Shown here: one piece after another, positions 8,347 through 17,491 of the stretch
Layout: the number at the start of each line of letters is the position of its first letter
Numbering within the stretch: the stretch's first letter is position 1
The notes under the pieces: generated by a model
What the model saw: the letters and a program-made list of their open reading frames with translations, nothing else
What the model was told of the DNA's origin: nothing
The model's database searches: none
Translations under genes and position numbers: made by a program
Assembly: GCF_020010905.1 (NCBI RefSeq)
Contig: NZ_JAGJBY010000001.1
Span: 2,562,001-2,626,000 of the forward strand
Source: Streptomyces acidiscabies
GTDB taxonomy: Bacteria > Actinomycetota > Actinomycetes > Streptomycetales > Streptomycetaceae
DNA: 64,000 bases
Direction of reading: 5' to 3'

Positions 8347-9906
8347 GTGGATACGGATGTGGTGGTGGCGGGCGCCGGACCGGTCGGCCTGATGCTCGCC
8401 TGCGAACTGCGCCTCCAGGGCATCGACACCGTGGTGATCGAACGGCTGCCAGAGCCGGCCGACGACAACCGGGCCCAGGCCCTGCACGGCCGTACGGTGC
8501 CCACCCTGGACCGGCGCGGACTGCTGCCGCGCTTCCGGGCGGCCGAGCGGGAACTCAACGGCGGCGGCAGCGACAGCCACCGCAAACGGCCGTTGCCCAA
8601 GGGGCACTTCGCCGGCATCACCGGGCTGCGGCCCGCCGCCCCGGACGCCGACCCCGAGGTCCCGCCCGTGGTCTTCGTCCCCCAGTACGTCACCACGCGC
8701 CTGCTCACCGAGCGCGCGGCGCAGCTCGGGGTCACCCTGTACCGGGGCAGCGCGATCACGTCCGTGGAACAGGACCCGGACGGTGTGACGGTCCGGACGG
8801 ACGGCGGTGCGGCGCCCGAACTCCTGCGGGCCCGCTACCTGGTCGGCTGCGACGGGGCGCGGAGCCTGGTGCGCCGGCAGGCCGGTGTCGCGTTCTCCGG
8901 CACCGACGCCACCCTGTCCACCCTCGCCGCCGAGGTCCGTCTCGGCGACCTGACGGACATACCCACCGGCTGGCACCGCACCCCGCAGGGCTGCACGGTG
9001 ATCTCCCCGCACCCCGAAGGCGGGCACAGCCGCGTCGTCGTCATCGACTTCGCGGGCCCCGACCCCGACCGCGAGGCGCCGGTCACCCTCGACGAGCTGC
9101 GGGACCGGGCGGCCCAGATCCTCGGCCGCAAGCTCGTGATGAGCGACCTGCGGACCGCGCAGCGCTACGGCGACGCGGCCCGGCTCGCCGACCGGTACCG
9201 CGTACGGCGGGTCTTCCTGGCCGGCGACGCTGCCCACATCCACTACCCCGTCGGCGGCCAGGGCCTCAACATCGGCCTCCAGGACGCGGTGAACCTCGGC
9301 TGGAAGCTCGCCGGGCAGGTGCGCGGCTGGGCGCCGGAGAACCTGCTCGACACGTACCACTCCGAGCGGTACCCGGTGGCCGCCGCCGTGCTGACCCACA
9401 CCCGCGCACAGGTCGCGTTGCTGTCTCCCGGCCCCCGGATCGACGCGCTGCGCGAGGTGTTCACCGAGCTGATCGCCCTGGAGGAGGTGAGCGGCCACCT
9501 CTCGGGGCGGATGTCCGCCGCCGATGTCCGCTACGACATGGGCGCCACCGAACCCGACCCGCTCACCGGACAGTTCGCCCCCAGTCTCCGGCTGGAGACC
9601 CCGCAGGGCTCGCGGCGCCTCGCCGACCTCATGCACGGCGGCCGTCCCGTCCTGCTGGACCTGACCGACCCCGCCGACCCCGACCCGGCCCGGCCCGGCG
9701 CGGCAGCAGCCCCGTGGGCCGACCGGGTCGACGTGCACACCGGCCGGTGCACCACGCACCCCGGCTACGGCGCCGTGCTGATCCGCCCGGACGGGTACGT
9801 CGCCTGGGCCAGCGACCCCGAGGACGCACCCGACTGGGTCGCCAAGGACCTCCAGGACACGCTCCTGCGCTGGTTCGGCGCACCCGGCGGGCGGCCGTCC
9901 CGCTGA
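8347..9906 (+). CDS. FAD-dependent aromatic monooxygenase
   Basis: A 519-residue class A flavoprotein hydroxylase of the PgaE/RdmE/MtmOII type. It has the N-terminal GxGxxG (VVAGAGPVG, residue 6 on), the DG motif LVGCDGARS near 175, the GD motif FLAGDAAH near 295, and the thioredoxin-like C-terminal domain typical of polyketide hydroxylases. The GTG start at 8347 follows GGGAG. It leads a rightward group with the next O-methyltransferase and the GDSL hydrolase. Role: hydroxylation or Baeyer-Villiger-type oxidation of the aromatic polyketide. Confidence 0.92.
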   Translation: MDTDVVVAGAGPVGLMLACELRLQGIDTVVIERLPEPADDNRAQALHGRTVPTLDRRGLLPRFRAAERELNGGGSDSHRKRPLPKGHFAGITGLRPAAPDADPEVPPVVFVPQYVTTRLLTERAAQLGVTLYRGSAITSVEQDPDGVTVRTDGGAAPELLRARYLVGCDGARSLVRRQAGVAFSGTDATLSTLAAEVRLGDLTDIPTGWHRTPQGCTVISPHPEGGHSRVVVIDFAGPDPDREAPVTLDELRDRAAQILGRKLVMSDLRTAQRYGDAARLADRYRVRRVFLAGDAAHIHYPVGGQGLNIGLQDAVNLGWKLAGQVRGWAPENLLDTYHSERYPVAAAVLTHTRAQVALLSPGPRIDALREVFTELIALEEVSGHLSGRMSAADVRYDMGATEPDPLTGQFAPSLRLETPQGSRRLADLMHGGRPVLLDLTDPADPDPARPGAAAAPWADRVDVHTGRCTTHPGYGAVLIRPDGYVAWASDPEDAPDWVAKDLQDTLLRWFGAPGGRPSR

Positions 9907-9957
9907 ACCGCGCAACCTCCCGAACCGAACCTCCTGAATCTTCTGAAAGGAACCGAC

Positions 9958-10956
9958 ATGGCTGACGCCCCCTGGGCCTCCAAGCTCATGGACATGGCCG
10001 AGCTGACCACCCCGATGGCGATCCGGGTGGCCGCCACCCTCCGCGTCGCCGACCACATCCTGGCCGGCGCCACCGACGTGGACGCGATAGCGGAGCTGGC
10101 CGGGGTCGACCCCGGCGGCCTGATCCGGGTGCTGCGGCACCTCGCGGCGATCGAGGTGCTCCGCGCGACGGGCCCCGGCCGCTTCGAACTCACCGACATG
10201 GGCAAGGAGTTGTGCGAGCAGGGCCCCGGCGACCCGCGCAGCTGGCTGGACATCACCACCGCGTCCAGCCGCGCCGACCTGGCGCTGTTCGGCCTGCTCG
10301 ACGCGGTCAGGATCGGCAGGCCGGTGACCACCCAGGACTGGGGCGACCTGGACTCCGACGCGGAGCTGTCGGACTCGTTCGACGACCAGATGGCCGTCGG
10401 CGCCGCGGCGAAGGCCCCCGCGCTCATCGAGGGTTACGACTGGTCCGCCGTGGAGCACGTGGTGGACGTCGGCGGGGGCAACGGCACCCTCCTCGTCGAA
10501 CTCCTCAAGGCCCACCCGCACCTGCGCGGCACGGTCGTCGACCGGCCGAACCCGATCAGGAGCGCCGTGCGCAGACTGGCGGCCGAGGGCCTCGCGGACC
10601 GCGCCGCGACCAGCGCGCAGAGCTTCTTCGACCCGCTGCCGACCGGGGGCACGGTGTACCTGCTGTCCGGCGTGCTCCACGACTGGCCCGACGCGGACGC
10701 GGCCCGCATCCTGGCCCGCTGCGCCGAGGCCGCCGGTGCCTCGGGCCGGGTCCTGGTGATGGAGTCACTGGTCGACCCGGACGACATGCGCCCCTCGACC
10801 ACCGGGATGGACCTGATGCTGCTCGTCGTCACGGGCGGCGGAGCCCGGTCGGCCGACGGGCTCACGGCCATCGCCGCCACGGCAGGACTGGAGCCGAAGG
10901 CGGTCTCCCCGCTGCGGCCCCCGCACTCGCTCCTGGAGTTCACCGCCCGGTCCTGA
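9958..10956 (+). CDS. SAM-dependent O-methyltransferase
   Basis: A 332-residue Methyltransf_2-type enzyme: N-terminal winged-helix dimerisation domain, motif I VVDVGGGNGT near residue 164 and the LSGVLHDWPD block near 238. The ATG follows GAAAGGAA. It sits 51 bp after the FAD monooxygenase, which suggests that a hydroxyl introduced by that enzyme is methylated, as in other type II clusters. The acceptor is inferred only from context. Confidence 0.9.
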   Translation: MADAPWASKLMDMAELTTPMAIRVAATLRVADHILAGATDVDAIAELAGVDPGGLIRVLRHLAAIEVLRATGPGRFELTDMGKELCEQGPGDPRSWLDITTASSRADLALFGLLDAVRIGRPVTTQDWGDLDSDAELSDSFDDQMAVGAAAKAPALIEGYDWSAVEHVVDVGGGNGTLLVELLKAHPHLRGTVVDRPNPIRSAVRRLAAEGLADRAATSAQSFFDPLPTGGTVYLLSGVLHDWPDADAARILARCAEAAGASGRVLVMESLVDPDDMRPSTTGMDLMLLVVTGGGARSADGLTAIAATAGLEPKAVSPLRPPHSLLEFTARS

Positions 10957-10987
10957 GCATCACGTACGAACGGAAGGAAGAACGCGC

Positions 10988-12079
10988 ATGCCCTCGCAAG
11001 ACACCGCCTCCGTACGGGCGGACCGCATCATCGCGCCGGCCGACCCGGTGCTGACGTACCGGGGAGCCGTGTCCCTCCAGCAGCAGGACGGCTGGCTGGC
11101 GCCCTGGCGGGCGCCGCACGAGGAGGCGTACCTCTACTTTCCGCGCGGCAAGGTGGGCCGGCTCGCGCACACGTCCGGCATCCGGGTGTGCCTGCGCACC
11201 GACAGCCCGTGGATCTCCTGCCGGTACGAGGCGATCGGGGCGAAGGCCGTCCCCGGCGAGCCGACGCCGCCGGACGAACCCGCGCTCCTCGACGTGCTGT
11301 GCGACGACGTCCTCGTCCACACGGTCTCGCTGGAGTGCGACACCGACGCCACCCTGCACGTCGACGGCCTGCCGTCCGGCGAGAAGCTGGTCGAGCTGTG
11401 GCTGCCCACGCTGCACCAGTTCCGGATCAGGGAGTTCCGGGTGGCGGAAGGCGCCTCGCTCACCCGGGACACCAGCCGCCGCCCGCGCTGGATCCACTAC
11501 GGCGACTCGATCGACCACGGGCGGGGCGCCGCCTCGCCCAGCCGCACCTGGCTGGCACTGGCCGCACGCGCCGAAGGGCTCGACCTCCAGTCGATGTCGT
11601 TCGCGGGGGACGGCAGCCACCTCCAGCCGATGTTCGCCCGGCTCGCGCGGGACACGCCCGCCGACCTGATCTCCCTGCGCGTCGGCATGTCCCACTTCAT
11701 GGACAGCGACGGCTTCGTGGACTTCCCGTCCAGCCTCATCGGCTTCGTACGCATCATCCGGGAGCGCCAGCCGGACACCCCGATCGTGCTCGGCTCGTCG
11801 GTGTACTCCCCGTTCTGGGACACCCTGCCCGACATCCCGACGGCGGCGGACTACCGCGAGGAGGTCGCGAAGGCGGCCGAACTGCTGCGCCGGCACGGCG
11901 ACGAGAACGTGCACTTCATGGACGGCATCAAGGTGTGGGGCCCCGAGTACGGCCTCGACCTCTACATCGAGAAGCCGGACAAGTACCCCACGCACCCGAA
12001 CGCTCCCGGCCACGAGATCTTCGCGGCCAGTTCCCGCCGGGAGATGGCCGCGATCGGGGTGCTGCCGGTCCGGCGCTGA
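10988..12079 (+). CDS. SGNH/GDSL-family hydrolase
   Basis: A 363-residue protein. An N-terminal beta-rich region (1-165) precedes an SGNH hydrolase domain. Block I is HYGDSIDHG (nucleophile Ser near 174), block II the Gly of FAGDG near 206, and block V HPNAPGH near the C-terminus with the catalytic His. The block III GxN motif reads VGMSHF, so the oxyanion Asn is replaced by Ser. No signal peptide is seen, so it is probably cytosolic. It may remove or transfer an acyl group on the glycosylated product; the function is not established. Confidence 0.75.
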   Translation: MPSQDTASVRADRIIAPADPVLTYRGAVSLQQQDGWLAPWRAPHEEAYLYFPRGKVGRLAHTSGIRVCLRTDSPWISCRYEAIGAKAVPGEPTPPDEPALLDVLCDDVLVHTVSLECDTDATLHVDGLPSGEKLVELWLPTLHQFRIREFRVAEGASLTRDTSRRPRWIHYGDSIDHGRGAASPSRTWLALAARAEGLDLQSMSFAGDGSHLQPMFARLARDTPADLISLRVGMSHFMDSDGFVDFPSSLIGFVRIIRERQPDTPIVLGSSVYSPFWDTLPDIPTAADYREEVAKAAELLRRHGDENVHFMDGIKVWGPEYGLDLYIEKPDKYPTHPNAPGHEIFAASSRREMAAIGVLPVRR

Positions 12080-12084
12080 ACAGG

Positions 12085-12135
12085 CGGGTACGGGTGTGGG
12101 GGTGACGGACAGTCCGTCACCCCCACACCCGTACC
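12085..12135. terminator. 24-bp perfect inverted repeat between convergent genes
   Basis: 12085-12108 pairs perfectly with 12112-12135 around a 3-nt loop. It lies between the GDSL hydrolase (+) and the acyl-AMP ligase (-) and probably terminates both. Confidence 0.8.
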
Positions 12136-12151
12136 CATACCCGTCAATGCC

Positions 12152-13717
12152 TCAGCCGAGTTCGCCGCCCAGCAGCCGGTCCCGCAGCAGCCGCCGCTCC
12201 ACCTTGCCCGTCGCCGACCGGGGGATCGCGTCCACCAGGACGACCCGGTGCAGCGCCTCGTAGTACGGCACGCGGGGATTGACGTACGCGGCGAAGTCGT
12301 CCGGAGCGGCCTCGGTGCCGCGCCGGACCACCAGCGCGCAGGCCACGGCGCCCCGCTCCTCGTCGGGGGCGTCGACGACCACGCAGTCGTCGACCGCCGG
12401 ATGACGCAGCAGCACCCGCTCGATCTCCGTCGGCGACACCAGCCAGTTGTCACACTTGAACGTGTCCTTGATCCGGTCGGTCCAGAACAGGAAGCCCTCG
12501 CTGTCGAGGCTGCCGACGTCGCCCGTGGAGAACCAGCCGTCCGCGTCCGTGTCCTGGCTCAGCGACCGGCCCAGATAGCCCTGCATGAGCTGGGGCCCAC
12601 GGACCTGGATCTCGCCCTTCTCGCCCGGCGGCAGCACCGCCCGGCTGTCCACGTCGACGATCCGGCTCTCCCCGCCGGGCACCACCTGCCCGCACGAGCC
12701 GGGCTTCGGCCGGTCCGGGGTGCCCAGGTGCATGGACGGCGAGGTCTCCGCCAGCCCGTACCCCTGGACGACGGGGACGCCGAACTGCTGGGCCAGCGCC
12801 AGCCCGGCCGGCTTCGACAGCGACGAGCCGCCGGAGAAGACCGCCCGCAGCGACGGCGCTTCGAGGCCGCTCAGGGCCGGGTCGGCGGCCAGCCGGGCCA
12901 GCCGCACGGGGAGGCTGTAGTAGTGGGTCGCGCGCAGCCGGTCGGCCGCCCGTACCGAGGCGACGGAGTCCGTGCCCGGCCACAGCACATGGGTCGCCAC
13001 GGCGGTCACCGCCAGCGTCAGGTGCATGAGGTGGAACGTCGGCAGGCAGTTGAACACCACGGACGACTCGTCGACCTGCTGCGCGTGGACGGTCTGCGCC
13101 GCGTTCACCGTGAGATTGCGGTGACTGAGCCGGCACGCCTTGGCCGAGCCGGTGGTGCCACTGGTGAACTGGAGGCACGCGAGGGCGTCGGGGTCGTCGG
13201 TGACGCCGGACGGGTCGGCGGCCTCGGGGGCCGCCGCGAGCAGGTCGGCCAGGAGCGGCGGGGCGCCCTGCCCTTCGGCGGGGCGGGTGAGGATCACGGT
13301 CTCGAGCAGCGGCACCCGCCCTCGTACCGTGGCGATCCGCTCGTACATCTCCGGCGAGAGCACGGCCACCCGGGCGCCCGACGTCGTCAGCACGTGCGCG
13401 AGCCGCTCCGCCGGCAGGAACGGGTTCAGTACGGCGCTGACCGCGCCCGCCCGGGAGATGCCGAAGAACAGGGACGCGAACTCCGGGTCCATCAGCCCGG
13501 CGATCGCCACGACCTCCCCCGGCTCCGCCACCAGCCCCTGCACCAGGGCCGCGCACCGGTCGGTCAGCGCGTCGAGTTCGGCATAGCTGATGGACTCGGT
13601 GGCCGAGCGCACGGCGACCCGGCCGGGGGCCCGCTGCGCGGCCCTGGTCAGCAAGTGGTCGACCCGGGGCCCGCCGACGGTCGTACCGGCCACGGATATC
13701 TCGTCCGTCATGGTCAT
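12152..13717 (-). CDS. Acyl-CoA/acyl-ACP synthetase (AMP-forming ligase)
   Basis: A 521-residue ANL-superfamily enzyme. The P-loop is LQFTSGTTGSAK near 165, the A5 motif YGLAETSP near 305, the A7 motif STGDVG near 390, the hinge DRIKDTFK near 405 and the catalytic Lys is in PRSATGKVERR near 505. The start at 13717 forms an ATGA overlap with the stop of the upstream epimerase gene; GGAAGGA lies 8 nt upstream. It activates a carboxylic acid as an adenylate. In polyketomycin-type pathways such a ligase works with a KASIII-like acyltransferase to load an acyl group onto a deoxysugar. The combination here suggests the same, but the acid is unknown. Confidence 0.88.
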   Translation of the reverse strand: MTMTDEISVAGTTVGGPRVDHLLTRAAQRAPGRVAVRSATESISYAELDALTDRCAALVQGLVAEPGEVVAIAGLMDPEFASLFFGISRAGAVSAVLNPFLPAERLAHVLTTSGARVAVLSPEMYERIATVRGRVPLLETVILTRPAEGQGAPPLLADLLAAAPEAADPSGVTDDPDALACLQFTSGTTGSAKACRLSHRNLTVNAAQTVHAQQVDESSVVFNCLPTFHLMHLTLAVTAVATHVLWPGTDSVASVRAADRLRATHYYSLPVRLARLAADPALSGLEAPSLRAVFSGGSSLSKPAGLALAQQFGVPVVQGYGLAETSPSMHLGTPDRPKPGSCGQVVPGGESRIVDVDSRAVLPPGEKGEIQVRGPQLMQGYLGRSLSQDTDADGWFSTGDVGSLDSEGFLFWTDRIKDTFKCDNWLVSPTEIERVLLRHPAVDDCVVVDAPDEERGAVACALVVRRGTEAAPDDFAAYVNPRVPYYEALHRVVLVDAIPRSATGKVERRLLRDRLLGGELG

Positions 13718-14667
13718 CGTGAATGTCCTTCCTCGTCCCGGGGACCTGGCCCCGAGGACCTCGAATGCGGTTCCCAGGACCAGGCCAGGGAATCGGTCAG
13801 CGCGTACCGGGGCGCCCAGCCCAGCGCCTCCTGGGCGACGGTGATGTCGAGCTGCTGCCAGTCCCCGTTGTCCCGGGTCTGCGGCCCGCCGGTCCGCTCG
13901 ACGATCTCGGCGGGCGTGCCGCTGATGGCGATGAGCCGCTCCATGACCCGGCGCACCGGCACCGGGGTGCCGCCGCCGATGTTGAGGACCCGGGCGGCCG
14001 GGCGTCCGGCAGCCGCCGCCGCGATCGCCGAGGCGACGTCGCGGGCGTCCACGAAGTCGCGGTACGCGTACGGCGCGGCGAGCGGCAGCAGCGCCGTCCC
14101 GCCGCTCGCGCGGGCCCGGCGCAGGCTCCGTACGACGGCACCGAGCAGGCTGCTGGGCGGTGCGCCGGGGCCCAGCACGTTGGAGAGCCGCAGCACCGCG
14201 CCGTCGAGCACCCCGGCCTCGAAGGCGGCCCGGACCATCCGTGTCGAGCGGAGTTTGGCCCGGCCGTACGCCGTGAGCGGGCTCGGGGTCAGGCTCTCGG
14301 AGGTGCGCGTGCCGTACGGCACGGCGCCGTATTCGTGCGCGGAGCCGAGGTGCACCAGCCGAGGGGGGCGCTCCAGCCGCGCCAGCGCCGCCAGCAGCCG
14401 TTCGACGAGCGACACGTTCGAGCCGAGCATCTCCTCGTCGCTGACCTCCCACACGCCCCCGGCACAGTTGACGACGGTGCGGGGCCGGACGGCCGTCAGG
14501 AGGCGGTCCAGCGCGTCGTCACGGTCGAGAGCTGCGAAGGGGAGGCCGGGCAAGGCCTTGGCCGGATCGCGTCCGACCGCAAGCACCTCCTGTCCGAGCC
14601 CTGCGAGGACGGCACACACGTGCCGTCCGACGTAACCCGTGCCACCGAGAACCATCGTGTCCACCAC
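13714..14667 (-). CDS. NAD(P)-dependent epimerase/reductase, likely NDP-sugar 4-ketoreductase
   Basis: An extended SDR of about 317 residues. It has the N-terminal nucleotide motif VLGGTGYVG, a Ser-containing strand HLGSAHEYG near 105 and the active-site pair in TAYGRAKLRS (YxxxK) near 130. The start is uncertain: GTG 14667 or ATG 14655. Its stop overlaps the start of the acyl ligase. With NDP-hexose 2,3-dehydratase and 3-ketoreductase genes in the same cluster, reduction of the 4-keto sugar is the likely role. A generic epimerase cannot be excluded. Confidence 0.8.
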   Translation of the reverse strand: MVDTMVLGGTGYVGRHVCAVLAGLGQEVLAVGRDPAKALPGLPFAALDRDDALDRLLTAVRPRTVVNCAGGVWEVSDEEMLGSNVSLVERLLAALARLERPPRLVHLGSAHEYGAVPYGTRTSESLTPSPLTAYGRAKLRSTRMVRAAFEAGVLDGAVLRLSNVLGPGAPPSSLLGAVVRSLRRARASGGTALLPLAAPYAYRDFVDARDVASAIAAAAAGRPAARVLNIGGGTPVPVRRVMERLIAISGTPAEIVERTGGPQTRDNGDWQQLDITVAQEALGWAPRYALTDSLAWSWEPHSRSSGPGPRDEEGHSR

Positions 14668-14763
14668 CCCCCGATGGTGACCAGTACCGCTCCAGGGACG
14701 TTCGGCCGGGCCTTGAGCCGAGGGCGACATGGTGCGTCCAGGAGCCAAGGGGATGGAGCCTCG

Positions 14764-15549
14764 ATGGAGACCACGAACAAGGGTGTCGCCCTGGTCACGG
14801 GCGGAACGAGCGGAATAGGTCTGGCGGTGGTGCGCGCGCTGGCGGCCCGCGGTCTGCGGGTCTTCCTGTGCGCACGGACCGAGGACACGGTGCGCACCAC
14901 CGTCAAGGAACTGGCCGCCGACGGGCTGGAGGTGGACGGCCAGGCGTGCGACGTACGGTCGCCGGAAGCGGTCGCGGACCTGGTCGCGGCTGCCGTCGCC
15001 CGGTTCGGGCCGATCGACGTGCTGGTCAACAACGCGGGCCGCAGCGGCGGCGGGGTGACCGCCAAGGTCCCCGACCAGCTCTGGTACGACGTGATCGACA
15101 CCAACCTCAACAGCGTCTTCCTCGTCACGCGCGAGGTGCTGCGGGCCGGCGGTCTCGACCGGTCCGCACGGGGGCGGGTCATCAACATCGCCTCCACGGG
15201 AGGCAAGCAGGGGGTGCCGCTGGGGGCGCCGTACTCGGCCGCGAAGGCCGGGGTCATCGGCTTCACCAAGGCGCTGGCGAAGGAGCTGGCGAAGACCGGG
15301 ACCACGGTCAACGCCGTCTGCCCCGGCTATGTGGAGACCCCCATGGCGGTGCGGGTGCGCCAGGCGTACGCGGACACCTGGGACATCTCGGAGGAGGAGG
15401 TGCTCTCCCAGTTCAACGAGAAGATCCCGCTGGGGCGTTACTCCACGCCCGAGGAGGTCGCGGGGCTGGTGGACTACCTGGTCTCGGACACCGCCGCCTC
15501 GATCACCGCCCAGGCCCTCAACGTCTGCGGCGGCCTGGGCATCTACTGA
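14764..15549 (+). CDS. ActIII-like polyketide C9 ketoreductase (SDR)
   Basis: A 261-residue classical SDR: TGGTSGIG cofactor motif near 12, NNAG near 92, and YSAAKAG active site (YxxxK) near 160. The blocks STGGKQGV, NAVCPGYVETPM and TAQALNVCGGLG closely match actinorhodin ketoreductase ActIII and its relatives. These reduce the C9 carbonyl of a nascent aromatic polyketide. ATG 14764 has GGAG upstream. It is the first gene of a pair with the didomain aromatase/cyclase, and together they set the first-ring folding. Its presence shows that a classical aromatic PKS is part of this pathway. Confidence 0.93.
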   Translation: METTNKGVALVTGGTSGIGLAVVRALAARGLRVFLCARTEDTVRTTVKELAADGLEVDGQACDVRSPEAVADLVAAAVARFGPIDVLVNNAGRSGGGVTAKVPDQLWYDVIDTNLNSVFLVTREVLRAGGLDRSARGRVINIASTGGKQGVPLGAPYSAAKAGVIGFTKALAKELAKTGTTVNAVCPGYVETPMAVRVRQAYADTWDISEEEVLSQFNEKIPLGRYSTPEEVAGLVDYLVSDTAASITAQALNVCGGLGIY

Positions 15550-15592
15550 CCGGCTCACTCAAGTCACTTCATTCAGGAAGAGAGGCGGGGAC

Positions 15593-16537
15593 GTGTCCCT
15601 CCCGCAGACCGAGCACACCAGCCATGAGATCGCCATCGAAGCTCCCCCGGACACGGTGTACCGGGTGATCGCCGACGCCGCCGCGTGGCCCCAGCACTTC
15701 GCCCCGACCCTCCGCGTCGAGCAGACCCCTCTCGACGCGTCGACCGAGCGGCTGCGCATCTGGGCGACCGCCAACGACGAGGTGAAGTCCTGGACTTCAC
15801 TGCGCACCTTGACGCCCGAGGCGCACCGCGTCGAGTTCCGGCAGGAGGTGTCCTCCGCGCCGGTGGCGTCCATGGCCGGTACCTGGACCGCCGAGCCGCT
15901 GCCGGGCGGCGGCACCCGGCTGGTCCTCACGCACGACTTCGCCGCGGTCGACGACGACCCGTCGGGGCTCGACTGGATCAGGGCGGCCACCGACCGCAAC
16001 AGTGCGACGGAGCTGGCGAACATCAAGTCGGTGGCCGAGCGCTGGGACCGGCTGGGCGAGCTGGTGTTCTCGTTCGAGGACGCGGTGACCGTCAAGGGCG
16101 ACGCCCGGTCGGTCTACGACTTCCTCTACCGGGCGGAGTCCTGGCCGACGCGGCTCCCGCACGTGGAGCGGCTCGACCTGCGCGAAGAGGTCCCGGGCAT
16201 CCAGGCGATGACGATGGACACCCTCGCGAAGGACGGTTCGGTCCACACCACGGAGTCGATCCGGATCTGTCTGCCCGACGAACTGCGGATCGCCTACAAG
16301 CAGTTGGTGCCGCCGTCCCTGATGGCCTCGCACACCGGCGAGTGGACCCTCACGGACACGGACGACGGTGTGCTCGCCGTCTCACGGCACACGGTCACCG
16401 TGAACGAGGCCAACATCCTCCAGGTGCTCGGCGAGTCCGGGACGGTGGCGTCCGCCCGCGACTTCATCCGGCGTGCGGCGGGCGGCAACAGCCTCGTCAC
16501 GCTCCAGCACGCCAAGGCGTTCGTCGAAGCGAGCTGA
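15593..16537 (+). CDS. Didomain aromatase/cyclase (ActVII-like)
   Basis: A 314-residue protein built of two SRPBCC (START-like) halves, about 5-150 and 160-310, the layout of first-ring aromatase/cyclases such as ActVII used with C9-reduced polyketides. Recognisable blocks are HEIAIEAPPDTVYRVIADA and WPQHFAPT in the first half and VYDFLYRAESWPTRLPHV in the second. The GTG start at 15593 follows GAAGAGAGGCGGGG. It lies 43 bp downstream of the ActIII-like reductase. Confidence 0.92.
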   Translation: MSLPQTEHTSHEIAIEAPPDTVYRVIADAAAWPQHFAPTLRVEQTPLDASTERLRIWATANDEVKSWTSLRTLTPEAHRVEFRQEVSSAPVASMAGTWTAEPLPGGGTRLVLTHDFAAVDDDPSGLDWIRAATDRNSATELANIKSVAERWDRLGELVFSFEDAVTVKGDARSVYDFLYRAESWPTRLPHVERLDLREEVPGIQAMTMDTLAKDGSVHTTESIRICLPDELRIAYKQLVPPSLMASHTGEWTLTDTDDGVLAVSRHTVTVNEANILQVLGESGTVASARDFIRRAAGGNSLVTLQHAKAFVEAS

Positions 16538-16543
16538 ACAGAC

Positions 16544-16579
16544 GGACGGCCGGTGCGTGGGGGAACGCACCGGCCGTCC
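16544..16579. terminator. 15-bp inverted repeat between convergent genes
   Basis: 16544-16558 pairs perfectly with 16565-16579 around a 6-nt loop, a few bases after the aromatase/cyclase stop and just before the stop of the convergent metallo-beta-lactamase gene. It is probably a bidirectional terminator. Confidence 0.75.
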
Positions 16580-16585
16580 TGATGT

Positions 16586-17491
16586 TCACGCGTGGCAGAC
16601 GGGCAGCCCGCCGTGGAACTCCAGCATCTGCCCGAACGCGCCCCGCTCGTCGATCCGTTCGCCGGGAGCGGCGCCGCGCGCCTCGGCGTACGCCCTGACG
16701 AGGTTGGGCACGATCCGCTCGCGGTCGAGCAGACCTCCCCACTCCTCCCACGCCACGGTGTCCGCGACCTCCCGGGGCGTACGCCGCTGAGCGATCCCCT
16801 CCGAGGCGAGCCGCTGGATCCAGCGCAGGTACCCCTCACAGGCGTCGAAGATCTCGGGCCCGCCGACCTCCCCGTGCCCGGGGACGACCGTCGTAGCGCC
16901 GAGGGCCCGCAACTGCCCGAGCGCCCGCAGCGTGCCCTCCACCGACCCCATGAGGCAGAACGGCGTCACCCCGTTCATCACCAGGTCGCCGGTGAACAGC
17001 ACCTTGGAGCCGGGCACCCAGACGGCGGTGTCGCCGCACGTGTGCGCGGGGCCCACATGGATCAGGTGCACCTCCGCCTCGCCCGTGCGCAGGGTCATGC
17101 GCTCGGTGTAGGTCACCGAGGGCAGGGTCAGGGCGACCTCCCCCCACTCCACGTCGGGCCACAACTGCTGGAGCCCGAGCCCCGACTCGGCCATCTCCCG
17201 CCGCGCCTCCTCGTGGGAGATGACCGTGGCCTCCGGGACGAACACGCAGTTGCCGAAGGTGTGGTCCCCGTGCTGGTGGGTGTTGACGACACTGAGCGGC
17301 GCGGCCCGCGCCACCTTCTCGACCTCGGCCCGCAGCAGCCGGGCCCGGGCGATGGTGGCGGCGGTGTCCACGACCACCGTCCCCTCGCTCCCGGTGACCA
17401 CTCCGGCGTTGTTGAGACACCAGCCGCCGGCGGGCTGCACGAACGCGTGCACCCCGTCGGCGACCTCCTCGAACCGGGGGGCCGCGCTCAC
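16586..17491 (-). CDS. Metallo-beta-lactamase-fold cyclase/thioesterase (ActIV-like)
   Basis: A 301-residue MBL-fold protein with the metal motif THQHGDHTFGN (HxHxDH) near residue 75 and later metal ligands in VGPAHTCGDT and VVPGHGEV. ActIV of actinorhodin, a second-ring cyclase that also releases the chain, has this fold and length. The context of ActIII- and ActVII-like genes supports that role. The GTG at 17491 overlaps the stop of the upstream SRPBCC gene. A detoxifying hydrolase is the alternative. Confidence 0.8.
   Translation of the reverse strand: MSAAPRFEEVADGVHAFVQPAGGWCLNNAGVVTGSEGTVVVDTAATIARARLLRAEVEKVARAAPLSVVNTHQHGDHTFGNCVFVPEATVISHEEARREMAESGLGLQQLWPDVEWGEVALTLPSVTYTERMTLRTGEAEVHLIHVGPAHTCGDTAVWVPGSKVLFTGDLVMNGVTPFCLMGSVEGTLRALGQLRALGATTVVPGHGEVGGPEIFDACEGYLRWIQRLASEGIAQRRTPREVADTVAWEEWGGLLDRERIVPNLVRAYAEARGAAPGERIDERGAFGQMLEFHGGLPVCHA

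Noticed and set aside
8260..10680. 806-codon open frame antisense to the monooxygenase and methyltransferase
   Set aside because: It spans two genuine genes and their gap and has no recognisable domain; it is a GC artefact.
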